From Clostridia bacterium (lineage in GTDB: Bacteria; Bacillota; Clostridia; Oscillospirales; CAG-272): DNA of 30,747 nucleotides. The stretch is from assembly GCA_017457465.1 (NCBI GenBank), contig JAFTHJ010000062.1, positions 1-30,747 of the forward strand, in the 5' to 3' direction. This document shows, one piece after another, positions 15,265 through 22,904 of this stretch. The stretch's first letter is position 1; each line of letters opens with the position of its first letter. The translations under genes and the position numbers were made by a program. Under the pieces are notes generated by a model. That model ran no database searches. It was not told where the DNA came from and worked only from the letters and a program-made list of their open reading frames with translations.

Positions 15265-15396
15265 GATATTTTCGGCGAATTCGAGCTTTTTTGTTGCAAA
15301 GCCGAATCGAAGCGCCTACCAGCTTCGACAGGATATTTCGCCGAAATAATGTAAAATATTTACAGTTGCTTCGGACAAGCCTGTTCACAAGAAGCA
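15265..15396 (+). ncRNA. Candidate structured leader RNA upstream of spoIIE
   Basis: Several nested inverted repeats can fold into a branched structure. An outer perfect 10-bp stem joins 15270-15279 to 15337-15346. Inside it are one hairpin (15279-15286 with 15301-15307, one bulge) and a second, perfect 7-bp hairpin (15307-15313 with 15322-15328, loop GCCTACCA). That would make a three-way junction. Two further hairpins follow: TGTAAA/TTTACA (15350-15364) and TGCTTC/GAAGCA enclosing GGACA/TGTTC (15367-15396). It does not match a riboswitch or small RNA that I recognise. Folding was by eye and some arms may instead be protein-binding sites on DNA. Confidence 0.4.
15324..15330 (-). promoter_or_regulatory. 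Second Spo0A-box-like core within the spoIIE leader
   Basis: The minus strand reads TGTCGAA, the exact seven-base core of the Spo0A box. It coincides with one arm of the 7-bp hairpin at 15307-15328, so it could equally be part of RNA structure. Confidence 0.35.
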
Positions 15397-15417
15397 TTTG
15401 AAAGGAATGGTAAAGCT

Positions 15418-17832
15418 ATGAATGCCGATGAAAGAGAATACGGTATAGGTACGGTAGAGAGCGAGGGCAACGCCTTCGCCGATGTAAAAAAGAAGAAGAG
15501 GGGACGAGCCTCGGCGGTGGCAAGGGAGATTTTTGTGGGATTTCTCTATGCGGTTTTCGGGTATCTGCTCGGGATATGTCGGCTTCCGTTCGGCGCAAGA
15601 CCTTTTGGTATGGCGTTTCTCTGCGCGGCTGACAGAAAGGTGCCGTATATCTTCGCGGGGGTATGCCTGTCGGCGCTCTTCTCCGACAACCCCGTAATAT
15701 GGATATGCGCTTATGCGGTGGCGTTGGTAATCCGTGTTCTCGTACGGCTTACTCTTGATATGCCGTGGCAAAAGGATGAGAACAGCGGAGAGCGGAGTGT
15801 GGGTGAAATATTACCGATGCTCTTTTCCGAGAATATTTGTCTGCGAATGACGACCTCTTGCGTGGGCGCGTTTGCCGTTGGGATATACTCGCTAATAGTC
15901 GGCGGATTTCTCTATTATGACCTCTGGGGCGCGATACTCTCAATGCTCGTCGCACCCGCGGCGGTTCTGCTCTCATATGGCATATTCAACGGCAAAAAAA
16001 CGGCAACGAAATTCGGGTATTTTTCGTCGGGAGCTGTGGCGTTCGCTATCGTATACGCGGCGAGAGCAGTTACGCTTTACGGCGTTTCTCTTGCGGCGTT
16101 TGGCGCTATGTTCGTCACTCTCTATATCTGCCGCAAAAAGGGGATAATACACGGAGTTGCGGCGGGTATTATTTGCGGACTCGCCTATTCTCCTATGTTC
16201 GCGCCTGTATTTATATTTGCCGCTCTCGCGTCGGGAGCTCTCTGGCGTGTTTCAGCGGTGTTCGCCTCTGTGGCTGCGTTTACTGTGGGACTGGCGTGGG
16301 GGCTTTATGTGAGCGGTATCGGCGCTATAACCGCGCTTCTTCCCGCGCTCCTTGCGGCAAGTCTGCTTTTCTCGGTGCTTGACAAGATATTTTTCAGTGC
16401 AAGGCAGGAAGCCGCGGAGCAAGTTAGTGAGGAGAGCGAGGCGGTGCGGTGTGAAATAGGATATGATATTATTGATGGCGTACGTCTTGACACAACCGAG
16501 CAGAGAGTCAAAAATATATGCGGAACCTTTTCGGAAATGTCTGAATTTTTCAGGGATTTGGGCGAGAGAATGAAAAAGCCTCTCGCGGCGGACGTGAAGC
16601 AGATATGTGACGATGCCTTTGATGCCTGTTGCGCCAACTGTCGGCACAAGGAGCTATGCTGGGAGGAAAATTATACCGACACGATAGCCGCTATCGCTTC
16701 TGTCAGTGCGCACGTTCACAAGTCGGGCAGAATATCCGCGGAGGATATTCCTAGCGCGATGCGCAAACTATGTGAGCGTATGCCCGACATTGTTGATGAG
16801 ATAAATCACAACTGTATGTTGCACACAAAGCAGCTGCTTCTATGTGATAAAACCGAGATATTCGCGCTTGACTACGAGGCTATGTCCGACCTACTTGCGG
16901 GGGCAATGAACGTAGATTCGGCGGAGCTTGAGTGCGACAGTGAGATGAGCGGACGGATGTGCGAGGCTCTGTCAGAGGCGGAGATAGGAGTAAGCTCCGT
17001 TGTGGTATACGGCGCGAGAAAGCGGCGTATGGTTCTTTGCTCATCCTCGGCAGAGGAGCTTCACAGAAGCAAGAGCAGGATAATATCCATAGCCGAGAGG
17101 ATAAGCGGAGAAAAATATTCGGATGCCGAGATTAGTGAGCGCGAGAACGGGATGGCGTATATGGCGCTTTCCGCAAAAAAGAAGATAAGCGCGGAGTACG
17201 CAAGTCGCTCCTTGATATCAAAGGGCGAGGAGAGCTTTTGCGGAGACACGATGAGCGTGTTCGAGAACGGAGACGACAAATTTTATGCGCTGATAAGCGA
17301 CGGAATGGGCTCGGGACGTGACGCGGCTCTGACCTCGGGGATATGCGTGATGTTTTTGCAGAAGATGCTCTCGGCGGCAAACAGGTGCGATACAGCCCTG
17401 AAGCTTCTCAACGGATTTTTGCGGAATAAGGGCGGCGGAAGTATGCACGAATGCTCCGCGACGGTAGACCTGATGGAGCTTGACCTGATAGGCGGAAAGG
17501 CGTCATTTTACAAGAGCGGCGCCGCCCCCACCTATGTCTTCCGCAACGGAAGTCTGTTCAAGCTTCGCTCAAAGACGGTGCCTGTCGGAATCATACGTGA
17601 GCTTGACGCCAAAAGGATAAGCTTCGATGTGGGTGACGGGGATATTATCGTTATGGTGAGCGACGGTGTCACACAGGGGCGTGATGAGTGTCCGTGGCTC
17701 TTTGAGCTTCTTAAAAGGCATGTGGAATGCGAGGGGCTTGAGCGCACCGCCCGAATGATTGCCGACCGAGCGGTTCGTGAGGGCGGCGACGATGATATCT
17801 CGGTAATTATGGTGAAAATTAATAAGGATTAG
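15418..17832 (+). CDS. spoIIE: Stage II sporulation protein E (PP2C-type phosphatase)
   Basis: An 804-residue membrane phosphatase. In Bacillus SpoIIE dephosphorylates SpoIIAA to release sigma-F in the forespore and also interacts with FtsZ at the asymmetric septum. The N-terminal third (about residues 37-330) is a block of roughly ten hydrophobic helices. A central regulatory region follows with a cysteine cluster (DACCANCRHKELC, around 400). The PP2C/SpoIIE phosphatase domain occupies about 585-804 and shows the metal-binding SDGMGSGRDA near 625, SDGVTQGRDE and the closing GGDDDISVIMV. Length and architecture match the family. The gene stands alone between a structured leader and a terminator. 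Confidence 0.96.
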   Translation: MNADEREYGIGTVESEGNAFADVKKKKRGRASAVAREIFVGFLYAVFGYLLGICRLPFGARPFGMAFLCAADRKVPYIFAGVCLSALFSDNPVIWICAYAVALVIRVLVRLTLDMPWQKDENSGERSVGEILPMLFSENICLRMTTSCVGAFAVGIYSLIVGGFLYYDLWGAILSMLVAPAAVLLSYGIFNGKKTATKFGYFSSGAVAFAIVYAARAVTLYGVSLAAFGAMFVTLYICRKKGIIHGVAAGIICGLAYSPMFAPVFIFAALASGALWRVSAVFASVAAFTVGLAWGLYVSGIGAITALLPALLAASLLFSVLDKIFFSARQEAAEQVSEESEAVRCEIGYDIIDGVRLDTTEQRVKNICGTFSEMSEFFRDLGERMKKPLAADVKQICDDAFDACCANCRHKELCWEENYTDTIAAIASVSAHVHKSGRISAEDIPSAMRKLCERMPDIVDEINHNCMLHTKQLLLCDKTEIFALDYEAMSDLLAGAMNVDSAELECDSEMSGRMCEALSEAEIGVSSVVVYGARKRRMVLCSSSAEELHRSKSRIISIAERISGEKYSDAEISERENGMAYMALSAKKKISAEYASRSLISKGEESFCGDTMSVFENGDDKFYALISDGMGSGRDAALTSGICVMFLQKMLSAANRCDTALKLLNGFLRNKGGGSMHECSATVDLMELDLIGGKASFYKSGAAPTYVFRNGSLFKLRSKTVPVGIIRELDAKRISFDVGDGDIIVMVSDGVTQGRDECPWLFELLKRHVECEGLERTARMIADRAVREGGDDDISVIMVKINKD

Positions 17833-17847
17833 AGCGGGTAAGTAACG

Positions 17848-17886
17848 CGAGGGGGACTTGTATGGGAGGTCTCCCTCGTGTTTTTG
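17848..17886 (+). terminator. Intrinsic terminator of spoIIE
   Basis: A 10-bp stem (17848-17857 with 17869-17878, one G-U pair) is followed by TGTTTTTG. It begins 15 bp after the spoIIE stop codon. Confidence 0.85.
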
Positions 17887-17901
17887 TCACATAATTCTTC
17901 G

Positions 17902-17955
17902 CCCCGAAAAACATAGAATTTTAATATAATGAAAAAGGTCTTTACTTTTTCGGGG
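17902..17955. repeat. Long perfect inverted repeat upstream of gtrA
   Basis: CCCCGAAAAA (17902-17911) and TTTTTCGGGG (17946-17955) form a perfect 10-bp inverted repeat separated by 34 bp. The right arm begins at the last base of the predicted -35 box of the gtrA promoter and fills part of its spacer. No U-tract follows on the plus strand, so a terminator is unlikely; an operator or looped binding site is possible. Confidence 0.6.
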
Positions 17956-17969
17956 AAATGATGTATAAT
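17941..17969 (+). promoter_or_regulatory. Sigma-A promoter of the gtrA cassette
   Basis: TTTACT (17941-17946) and an exact TATAAT (17964-17969) are separated by 17 bp. The start would be near 17976, about 54 bp before the gtrA ATG. A second TATAAT at 17925-17930 has no matching -35 box. Confidence 0.65.
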
Positions 17970-18029
17970 GTAATAGTTAGTATGGGGAAATGTGTCCCTG
18001 TATACCGTAGTGAAAAAACGGAGGTAGTT

Positions 18030-18518
18030 ATGTCAAACAAAACAGATACCGAAGCCGTAAAGAAAGACACCCCGACCAATGCGGGGGACAGCCGAAAGAA
18101 GCTTATATTTGAGTTTCTGCGGTATGCGATAGTAGGCGGTGTGGCGTTTGTTGCCGACACGGGCGCTATGGCGGCGGTCAAGGAGATATTTTTTAAAGAA
18201 AATTGCACGTCCTTCCAGATGGGAATCTGTGTCGCGATTGGATTTGTGGTCGGACTTATTTGCAACTATATTCTCTCGAATCTTTTCGTTTTCAAGAGCG
18301 AGGAGCAGAGAGAAAAGGGAAAGAGCTTATCGGCTTTTCTGATATACTTCGCGGTGGGGGCTATAGGCTTTGGACTTACCGAGCTTGGAATGTGGCTTGG
18401 AGTCAAGATAGTCGGTCCCGACGGACTGTGGTACATACTCGTCAAGTGCTTTGTGGCGGGTGTAGTTATGATTTGGAATTACGTTGGCAGAAAAATATTC
18501 GTTTATCAAGGAAAATAA
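18030..18518 (+). CDS. GtrA-family membrane protein
   Basis: A 162-residue protein with four predicted membrane helices in the GtrA/DPMS pattern: FEFLRYAIVGGVAFVADTG opens the domain and VGRKIFVYQGK closes it. GtrA proteins are thought to flip or present lipid-linked sugars (polyprenyl-phosphate sugars) for extracytoplasmic glycosylation. The start at 18030 is favoured over an upstream in-frame ATG because ACGGAGG lies eight bases before it and because the cytoplasmic lead of about 28 polar residues is then of normal size. The flavoprotein gene follows after 18 bp, so the two form an operon. Confidence in the family is high; the carried sugar is unknown. Confidence 0.92.
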   Translation: MSNKTDTEAVKKDTPTNAGDSRKKLIFEFLRYAIVGGVAFVADTGAMAAVKEIFFKENCTSFQMGICVAIGFVVGLICNYILSNLFVFKSEEQREKGKSLSAFLIYFAVGAIGFGLTELGMWLGVKIVGPDGLWYILVKCFVAGVVMIWNYVGRKIFVYQGK

Positions 18519-18536
18519 TAACAAGGAGATATTCAA

Positions 18537-20114
18537 ATGGAACAGAACATAAAAACAGCGCTTATAATCGGAGCGGGACCTGCGGGACTTACGGCGGCGT
18601 ATGAGCTTTTGAAAAACACCGATATAAAGCCTATCATAATAGAGGAGAGCAATGTTATCGGAGGAATTTCCCAGACTGCGGAGCATAACGGTAACAGAAT
18701 AGATATCGGCGGTCACAGATTTTTCTCGAAGAATGAGGAGGTAAACGCGCTCTGGCAGGAGCTTATGCCGCTTCAGGCGAAGCCCTCAAAGGACGATATA
18801 ATCCTCGGTAACGAAAAGCCGATAGCCGCGGAGGGACCCGACCCCGAGCAGGACGAGGTGGTAATGCTTCTCCGTAACCGTGTTTCGAGAATATACTTCC
18901 TCAAGAAATTCTTCAAATACCCCATATCGATCAGCGGAGAAACCTTGAAAAATATGGGATTTAAGAACACTATGCGCGCGGGATTCGGTTATTTGTGGTC
19001 ATGTGTACATAAGCTTCCCGAGGACAACCTTGAGAATTTCTATATCAACCGCTTCGGCCGTCCGCTTTACGAGATGTTCTTTGAGGATTACACCACCAAG
19101 CTCTGGGGTGTCAGCCCGAAGGAGCTTTCAGCCGACTGGGGTGCGCAGAGAGTCAAGGGACTTTCGCTCTGGAAGGCTCTTGCCGATGCGGCTACGAAGC
19201 CCTTCAAAAAGGATTCCAGCAAGGTTGAGACCTCGCTTATCGAGCAGTATTACTACCCGAAGAAGGGCCCCGGTCAGCTTTGGGAGACTCTTGCCCACAA
19301 GGTAGAGGAAATGGGCGGAGAGATAATAATGAATTGCGGCGCGAGAAGAATTGAGACTGACGGTAAGCGTATAAGCGCGGTAATTGCCGAGAGAGACGGA
19401 CGTGAGGAGCGATTCGAGGCGGATGTATTTTTCTCGAGTATGCCCGTAAAGGACCTTGTCGCGGGAATGGGAGAGTCTGCGCCCGAGAATGTCAGAGAGA
19501 TTGCGGGAGCGCTTCCTTACAGAGATTTTATTACTGTAGGACTTCTTGTTGACAAGCTCAATATCAAGAACGAGACAAAGATAAAGACGGTGAACAATAT
19601 CGTTCCCGACTGCTGGATATACATTCAGGAGAGAGAGGTCAAGCTCGGCAGACTCCAGATATTCAACAACTGGTCGCCTTATATGGTCAAGGACTTTGAA
19701 AACACCGTTTGGATAGGACTTGAATATTTCTGCGATGAGGGCGACGAGATGTGGTCTATGAGCGATGAGGACTTCATTAAATTCGCAACCGACGAGCTTA
19801 CGAAGATAGGCGTTATCTCCGACGGAAGCGTTATTGACAGTGTTCGCTTCAAGATAAAGAAGGCTTACCCCGCTTACTTTGGAAGCTACGAGAGATTCGA
19901 CGAGGTCAAGGACTACCTCTCGGGTATCGACAACCTGTGGTGTATCGGAAGAAACGGTCAGCACAGATACAACAATATGGACCATTCAATGCTTACGGCA
20001 ATAGAGGCTGTCCGTGCGATAGCCAAGGGCGAGACCTCGAAGGATACAGTCTGGGGTGTTAACACCGAGAAGGAATACCATGAGCAGAAGGAATCCGAGG
20101 AAAGCAAGTCATGA
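18537..20114 (+). CDS. FAD-dependent oxidoreductase, UDP-galactopyranose-mutase-like
   Basis: A 525-residue cytoplasmic flavoprotein. The N-terminal dinucleotide-binding fold reads LIIGAGPAGLTAAYELL (about residues 9-25), with the FAD ribose-binding glutamate at the end of strand 2 (IIIEESNVIGG). The segment GGHRFFSKNEEV and the C-terminal WCIGRNGQHRYNNMDHSM place it with UDP-galactopyranose mutase-like and protoporphyrinogen-oxidase-like proteins. It is longer than classical Glf (about 370-390 residues), so a mutase reaction is plausible but not proven. It follows gtrA with an AAGGAGAT site and overlaps the next membrane protein gene by ATGA, which supports a joint role in building or modifying a surface sugar. 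Confidence 0.85.
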   Translation: MEQNIKTALIIGAGPAGLTAAYELLKNTDIKPIIIEESNVIGGISQTAEHNGNRIDIGGHRFFSKNEEVNALWQELMPLQAKPSKDDIILGNEKPIAAEGPDPEQDEVVMLLRNRVSRIYFLKKFFKYPISISGETLKNMGFKNTMRAGFGYLWSCVHKLPEDNLENFYINRFGRPLYEMFFEDYTTKLWGVSPKELSADWGAQRVKGLSLWKALADAATKPFKKDSSKVETSLIEQYYYPKKGPGQLWETLAHKVEEMGGEIIMNCGARRIETDGKRISAVIAERDGREERFEADVFFSSMPVKDLVAGMGESAPENVREIAGALPYRDFITVGLLVDKLNIKNETKIKTVNNIVPDCWIYIQEREVKLGRLQIFNNWSPYMVKDFENTVWIGLEYFCDEGDEMWSMSDEDFIKFATDELTKIGVISDGSVIDSVRFKIKKAYPAYFGSYERFDEVKDYLSGIDNLWCIGRNGQHRYNNMDHSMLTAIEAVRAIAKGETSKDTVWGVNTEKEYHEQKESEESKS

Positions 20115-21811
20115 CGGATAAAGAAAAGACCGCCGCTCCGTGTGAGAGCCGCGGTTCCGAGAAGAAGCTTTTGGCTAAATTCATAAAAGCGCCGAACGCG
20201 GTTTTTGAGATAATAGCTACCGTGGCTTTTATGATTCTCGGCTTATGGACGCTTTTATACTATATTACGGGTCCCGCTCTCGGATATTTTCATTCCGACT
20301 GCTCGGACTCTCTGCTCTGGTCAAGGGTAATGCTTGAGAGCGGCGAGATTCTCTCGGAGGATTTTGCCTATGCGGCGATACTTCCGTTCGGCTCTCCGAT
20401 ATGGATGGTGCCGATACTGAAGCTGTTTGGATACACAATGAAGGCGCACGTTATCAGTATGTGTGTGTTTACTGTGATATTCCTGTTCTCGGCGCTCTTT
20501 ATGTTCAGAAGTATGAAGTGGCGTTATTCTATGAGCGCGGGAGCGGTGTTCTGCCTTTCAATGCTTCTGTCGGGTTCGGTGAAGCTCCGCGAGATAATGT
20601 GGGAGCACGTCATATATTACAGTCTTGGAATACTCTTTCTGATGCTGCTTCTCGGACTTGTGTTCAGGCTATACGGAAAGCTATCGGGATACCCGAATAT
20701 GAAAAAGTCCGACAAGATATGGGCGGTAATCTACGCGGTGCTGCTTCTGCTTCTGTGCGCGGGTTGCGCGACCGACGGAGCGCAGGTTTTGGTGCTTACG
20801 GTGCTTCCCGTAGCGGGTGCGATTGTTGCGTATACTCTGTTTGACAGGGAAAACAGGCTTAACTCCGACGCCTCAATCAAGAGATACGCAGTCTGCGGAG
20901 TTATGGCGATAGGAGCGGTTATAGGATTTCTCGTTCTCAACGTGATAACCAAGAACGGTGAGATATATTCGGGCTACGGAACAGCATATTCGGGCTGGTC
21001 CGCGGTGAGCGAGTGGAAGAACAACGCCGATTTGTTTATAACACAGTATTTCAGTCTGTTCGGTATTTCGCCCGACCTCAAGGAGACTCTGTTCTCTACA
21101 GGTTCGATTATGACGCTGATTTCTGTAGTTGGGGCGCTGATAGTGCTCGTTTGTCCGTTTATACTTTTATTCAGCTACAACAAGCTTTGCGATGAGTATT
21201 CAAAAATAGTGGCGTGGGCGCACCTCGTTGTGACTGCCGCCATAATGGTTGGATTTGTTTGCGGACGTCTTTCAAACGTGAACTGGAGACTGACTCCTTT
21301 TCTCGGAAGCTCAATAATAGCTACGCTTGTTTACGTGAAGCATCTTCTCGGAAACGGAATTGTTTTCCGCAGAGTGGGCGCTGTTCTTGCCGCCGTGCTT
21401 CTTTGCGTGAGCGTAGGCGTCTCGGCTGTTATTCTTGATATGCCCGAGGATTTCGGAAAGGACGACCCGCTCGAGCAGGTTGCCGATACGCTTGAGGAGA
21501 AGGGATATGACCGCGGATACGCGACCTTCTGGAACGCGTCGGAGACAACCCTGCGCTCGGATAGCACTGTCGAGGTCGTTACGGTTGATATAAACAACGG
21601 TACTGTCCTTCGCAGAGCGTATCAGACTATGAATTATTGGTTTGATGATGTCGACGGTCAGGAAAATTATTTCCTGCTCCTCGATAAAAACGAGTATGTT
21701 ACGGTAAAGGGAAGTATGTATTACCGTGAGCTTATAGCTACCCGAAACGTGATAGATGATTTCGAGTGCGCGGGTTATTACATAATCGTCTTTGACGGTA
21801 ATATTTTTTAA
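20111..21811 (+). CDS. Polytopic membrane protein, possible GT-C-type glycosyltransferase
   Basis: A 566-residue integral membrane protein with about ten to twelve hydrophobic helices spread between residues 35 and 460 and an extracytoplasmic C-terminal domain of about 100 residues. After the first helix comes a loop with acidic residues (GYFHSDCSDSLLWSR), the position at which GT-C glycosyltransferases keep their catalytic aspartate. The alternating helix/loop layout is also like that fold. No diagnostic family motif is recognised, so this is an inference from topology and context. The start codon overlaps the flavoprotein stop (ATGA), and the gene ends the gtrA cassette at a bidirectional terminator. 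Confidence 0.75.
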   Translation: MTDKEKTAAPCESRGSEKKLLAKFIKAPNAVFEIIATVAFMILGLWTLLYYITGPALGYFHSDCSDSLLWSRVMLESGEILSEDFAYAAILPFGSPIWMVPILKLFGYTMKAHVISMCVFTVIFLFSALFMFRSMKWRYSMSAGAVFCLSMLLSGSVKLREIMWEHVIYYSLGILFLMLLLGLVFRLYGKLSGYPNMKKSDKIWAVIYAVLLLLLCAGCATDGAQVLVLTVLPVAGAIVAYTLFDRENRLNSDASIKRYAVCGVMAIGAVIGFLVLNVITKNGEIYSGYGTAYSGWSAVSEWKNNADLFITQYFSLFGISPDLKETLFSTGSIMTLISVVGALIVLVCPFILLFSYNKLCDEYSKIVAWAHLVVTAAIMVGFVCGRLSNVNWRLTPFLGSSIIATLVYVKHLLGNGIVFRRVGAVLAAVLLCVSVGVSAVILDMPEDFGKDDPLEQVADTLEEKGYDRGYATFWNASETTLRSDSTVEVVTVDINNGTVLRRAYQTMNYWFDDVDGQENYFLLLDKNEYVTVKGSMYYRELIATRNVIDDFECAGYYIIVFDGNIF

Positions 21812-21824
21812 GGAATACGAATTA

Positions 21825-21866
21825 TTAAGGGGAACTTTTTTCAAAGTTCCCCTTAAATACTTTTTT
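21825..21866. terminator. Bidirectional intrinsic terminator between convergent genes
   Basis: A perfect 14-bp stem (21825-21838 with 21843-21856) closes on a TTTC loop. On the plus strand it is followed by ATACTTTTTTC, and on the minus strand by TAATTCG after an A/T-rich arm. The plus-strand use, for the gtrA cassette, is the stronger; it can also serve the hydrolase gene ending at 21867. Confidence 0.88.
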
Positions 21867-22802
21867 CTATTTATCCAAAAATTCAAAAAAATCTTTTGAG
21901 TAGCGTTCAAAATCCGAGAGACAAGCGCTTACGTGGTGTACTCCCTCGTAGATGCGGAGCGATGTATTTCCGCCCGCGGAGTGATTTTCATATGACATTT
22001 CCACGGGTACTGTTTTGTCTTCCGTGCCGTGTATAAGCAAAATCGGGAGCTTGGATTTTTTTATCGCCTCGACGGTTGAGGCATCTCTGAAGTCGAAGTT
22101 CGCGAGAATTCTCGACCAATAATTCATAAAATAAATAAGAGGTATGGGCGGGAGCCTATATTTTACCTTCAAGCGGTACTTTATAACAGCCCACGGAGTG
22201 GAAAATCCGCAATCCGCGACAATGGCGCGTACATTTTCGGGAAGTCCTGTTTCGGTGGACATTATCACACTCGCCGCGCCCATTGAAAGACCGTAAAGAT
22301 ATATTTCGGTATCCTCGCCGAAGCGTTCGACGGCGTATTCGCACCAGGATTTGCAGTCATAGCGCTCAAGGGCACCGAAGCCAATATATTTTCCCTCGCT
22401 TCTTCCGTGCGAACGCTGGTCGGGGAGCAGCAGGGAATATCCGTTCCCGAGTATTTTTTCGCAAATAAGAGAGAATTCTGCGGCGGCACAGGAGCGGTAG
22501 CCGTGAAAGGCAATTATGAGCTTATTTGTCTTTTGAGAAGAGGGAATATAGGAGCCGACGAGCTTGAGTCCGTCACGCGAGAGTATGCAAACGGTCTCCT
22601 TTTCAAGACGCTCGTATTCTCTTATAGCCGCAACCGCCTCCGCGCCCTTGCGCTCGTAGCGTTCGATATCAACTACTCCGTTTTTGGCGGGGTCTCGTAG
22701 GGGATTACGCGCACAGGCGTGAAGAAAGGTGAAATATCCCGCTATGAGCAGGAGAGTTCCGACCGATATGATGCTTATTGCTATGATAAAAAATACGTTC
22801 AT
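21867..22802 (-). CDS. Membrane-anchored alpha/beta hydrolase
   Basis: A 311-residue alpha/beta-hydrolase-fold protein with one N-terminal membrane helix (about 4-28). The oxyanion region is FHGYRSC, the nucleophile elbow GLSMGAA carries Ser173, the acid is Asp262 in HGTEDKTVP and the base is His289 or His290 in GVHHVSA. DQRSHGRSEGKYIGFGALERYD is typical of the clostridial group related to serine aminopeptidase S33 and Bem46-like hydrolases. All triad residues are present, so it should be an active esterase, lipase or peptidase; the substrate cannot be named. It is a single gene, starting with GGAG eight bases before ATG, divergent from the sugar transferase gene. Confidence 0.9.
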   Translation of the reverse strand: MNVFFIIAISIISVGTLLLIAGYFTFLHACARNPLRDPAKNGVVDIERYERKGAEAVAAIREYERLEKETVCILSRDGLKLVGSYIPSSQKTNKLIIAFHGYRSCAAAEFSLICEKILGNGYSLLLPDQRSHGRSEGKYIGFGALERYDCKSWCEYAVERFGEDTEIYLYGLSMGAASVIMSTETGLPENVRAIVADCGFSTPWAVIKYRLKVKYRLPPIPLIYFMNYWSRILANFDFRDASTVEAIKKSKLPILLIHGTEDKTVPVEMSYENHSAGGNTSLRIYEGVHHVSACLSDFERYSKDFFEFLDK

Positions 22803-22844
22803 ATTTTAACTCCGGTTAGACTAAAGTCTTTTTATACGGTATAT

Positions 22845-22899
22845 TTCCCCCGAAACGGCATAACCTAATCATACGATTTTTCGGGCGAAAGCGGGGGAA
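22845..22899 (+). promoter_or_regulatory. Leader with competing inverted repeats covering the sugar-transferase ribosome binding site
   Basis: TTCCCCCG (22845-22852) can pair with CGGGGGAA (22892-22899), which contains the ribosome binding site. It can alternatively pair, as CCCGAAA (22849-22855), with TTTCGGG (22879-22885). The two pairings exclude each other, so the leader could switch the ribosome binding site between open and closed. I see no known riboswitch class, and no convincing promoter could be assigned in the 102-bp divergent intergenic region. Confidence 0.4.
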
Positions 22900-22904
22900 T
22901 AGCT

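Larger units (their letters stand above)
15045..15417. other. Intergenic region between divergent carD and spoIIE
   Basis: This 373-bp stretch holds no convincing gene. It contains the carD promoter on the minus strand and an A/T-rich block (15105-15240). On the plus strand are an exact TATAAT (15257-15262) and a series of inverted repeats from 15265 to 15396 ahead of spoIIE. Two Spo0A-box-like sites lie within it. The region is listed separately in parts below. Confidence 0.8.

Noticed and set aside
15301..15330. Resemblance to a tRNA T-arm or a small housekeeping RNA in the spoIIE leader
   Set aside because: No acceptor stem, anticodon arm or CCA-compatible end could be drawn around it, and no SRP or 6S RNA motif is present.
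19128..19985. 285-codon minus-strand frame
   Set aside because: Antisense shadow of the UGM-like flavoprotein gene, with no start signals of its own.
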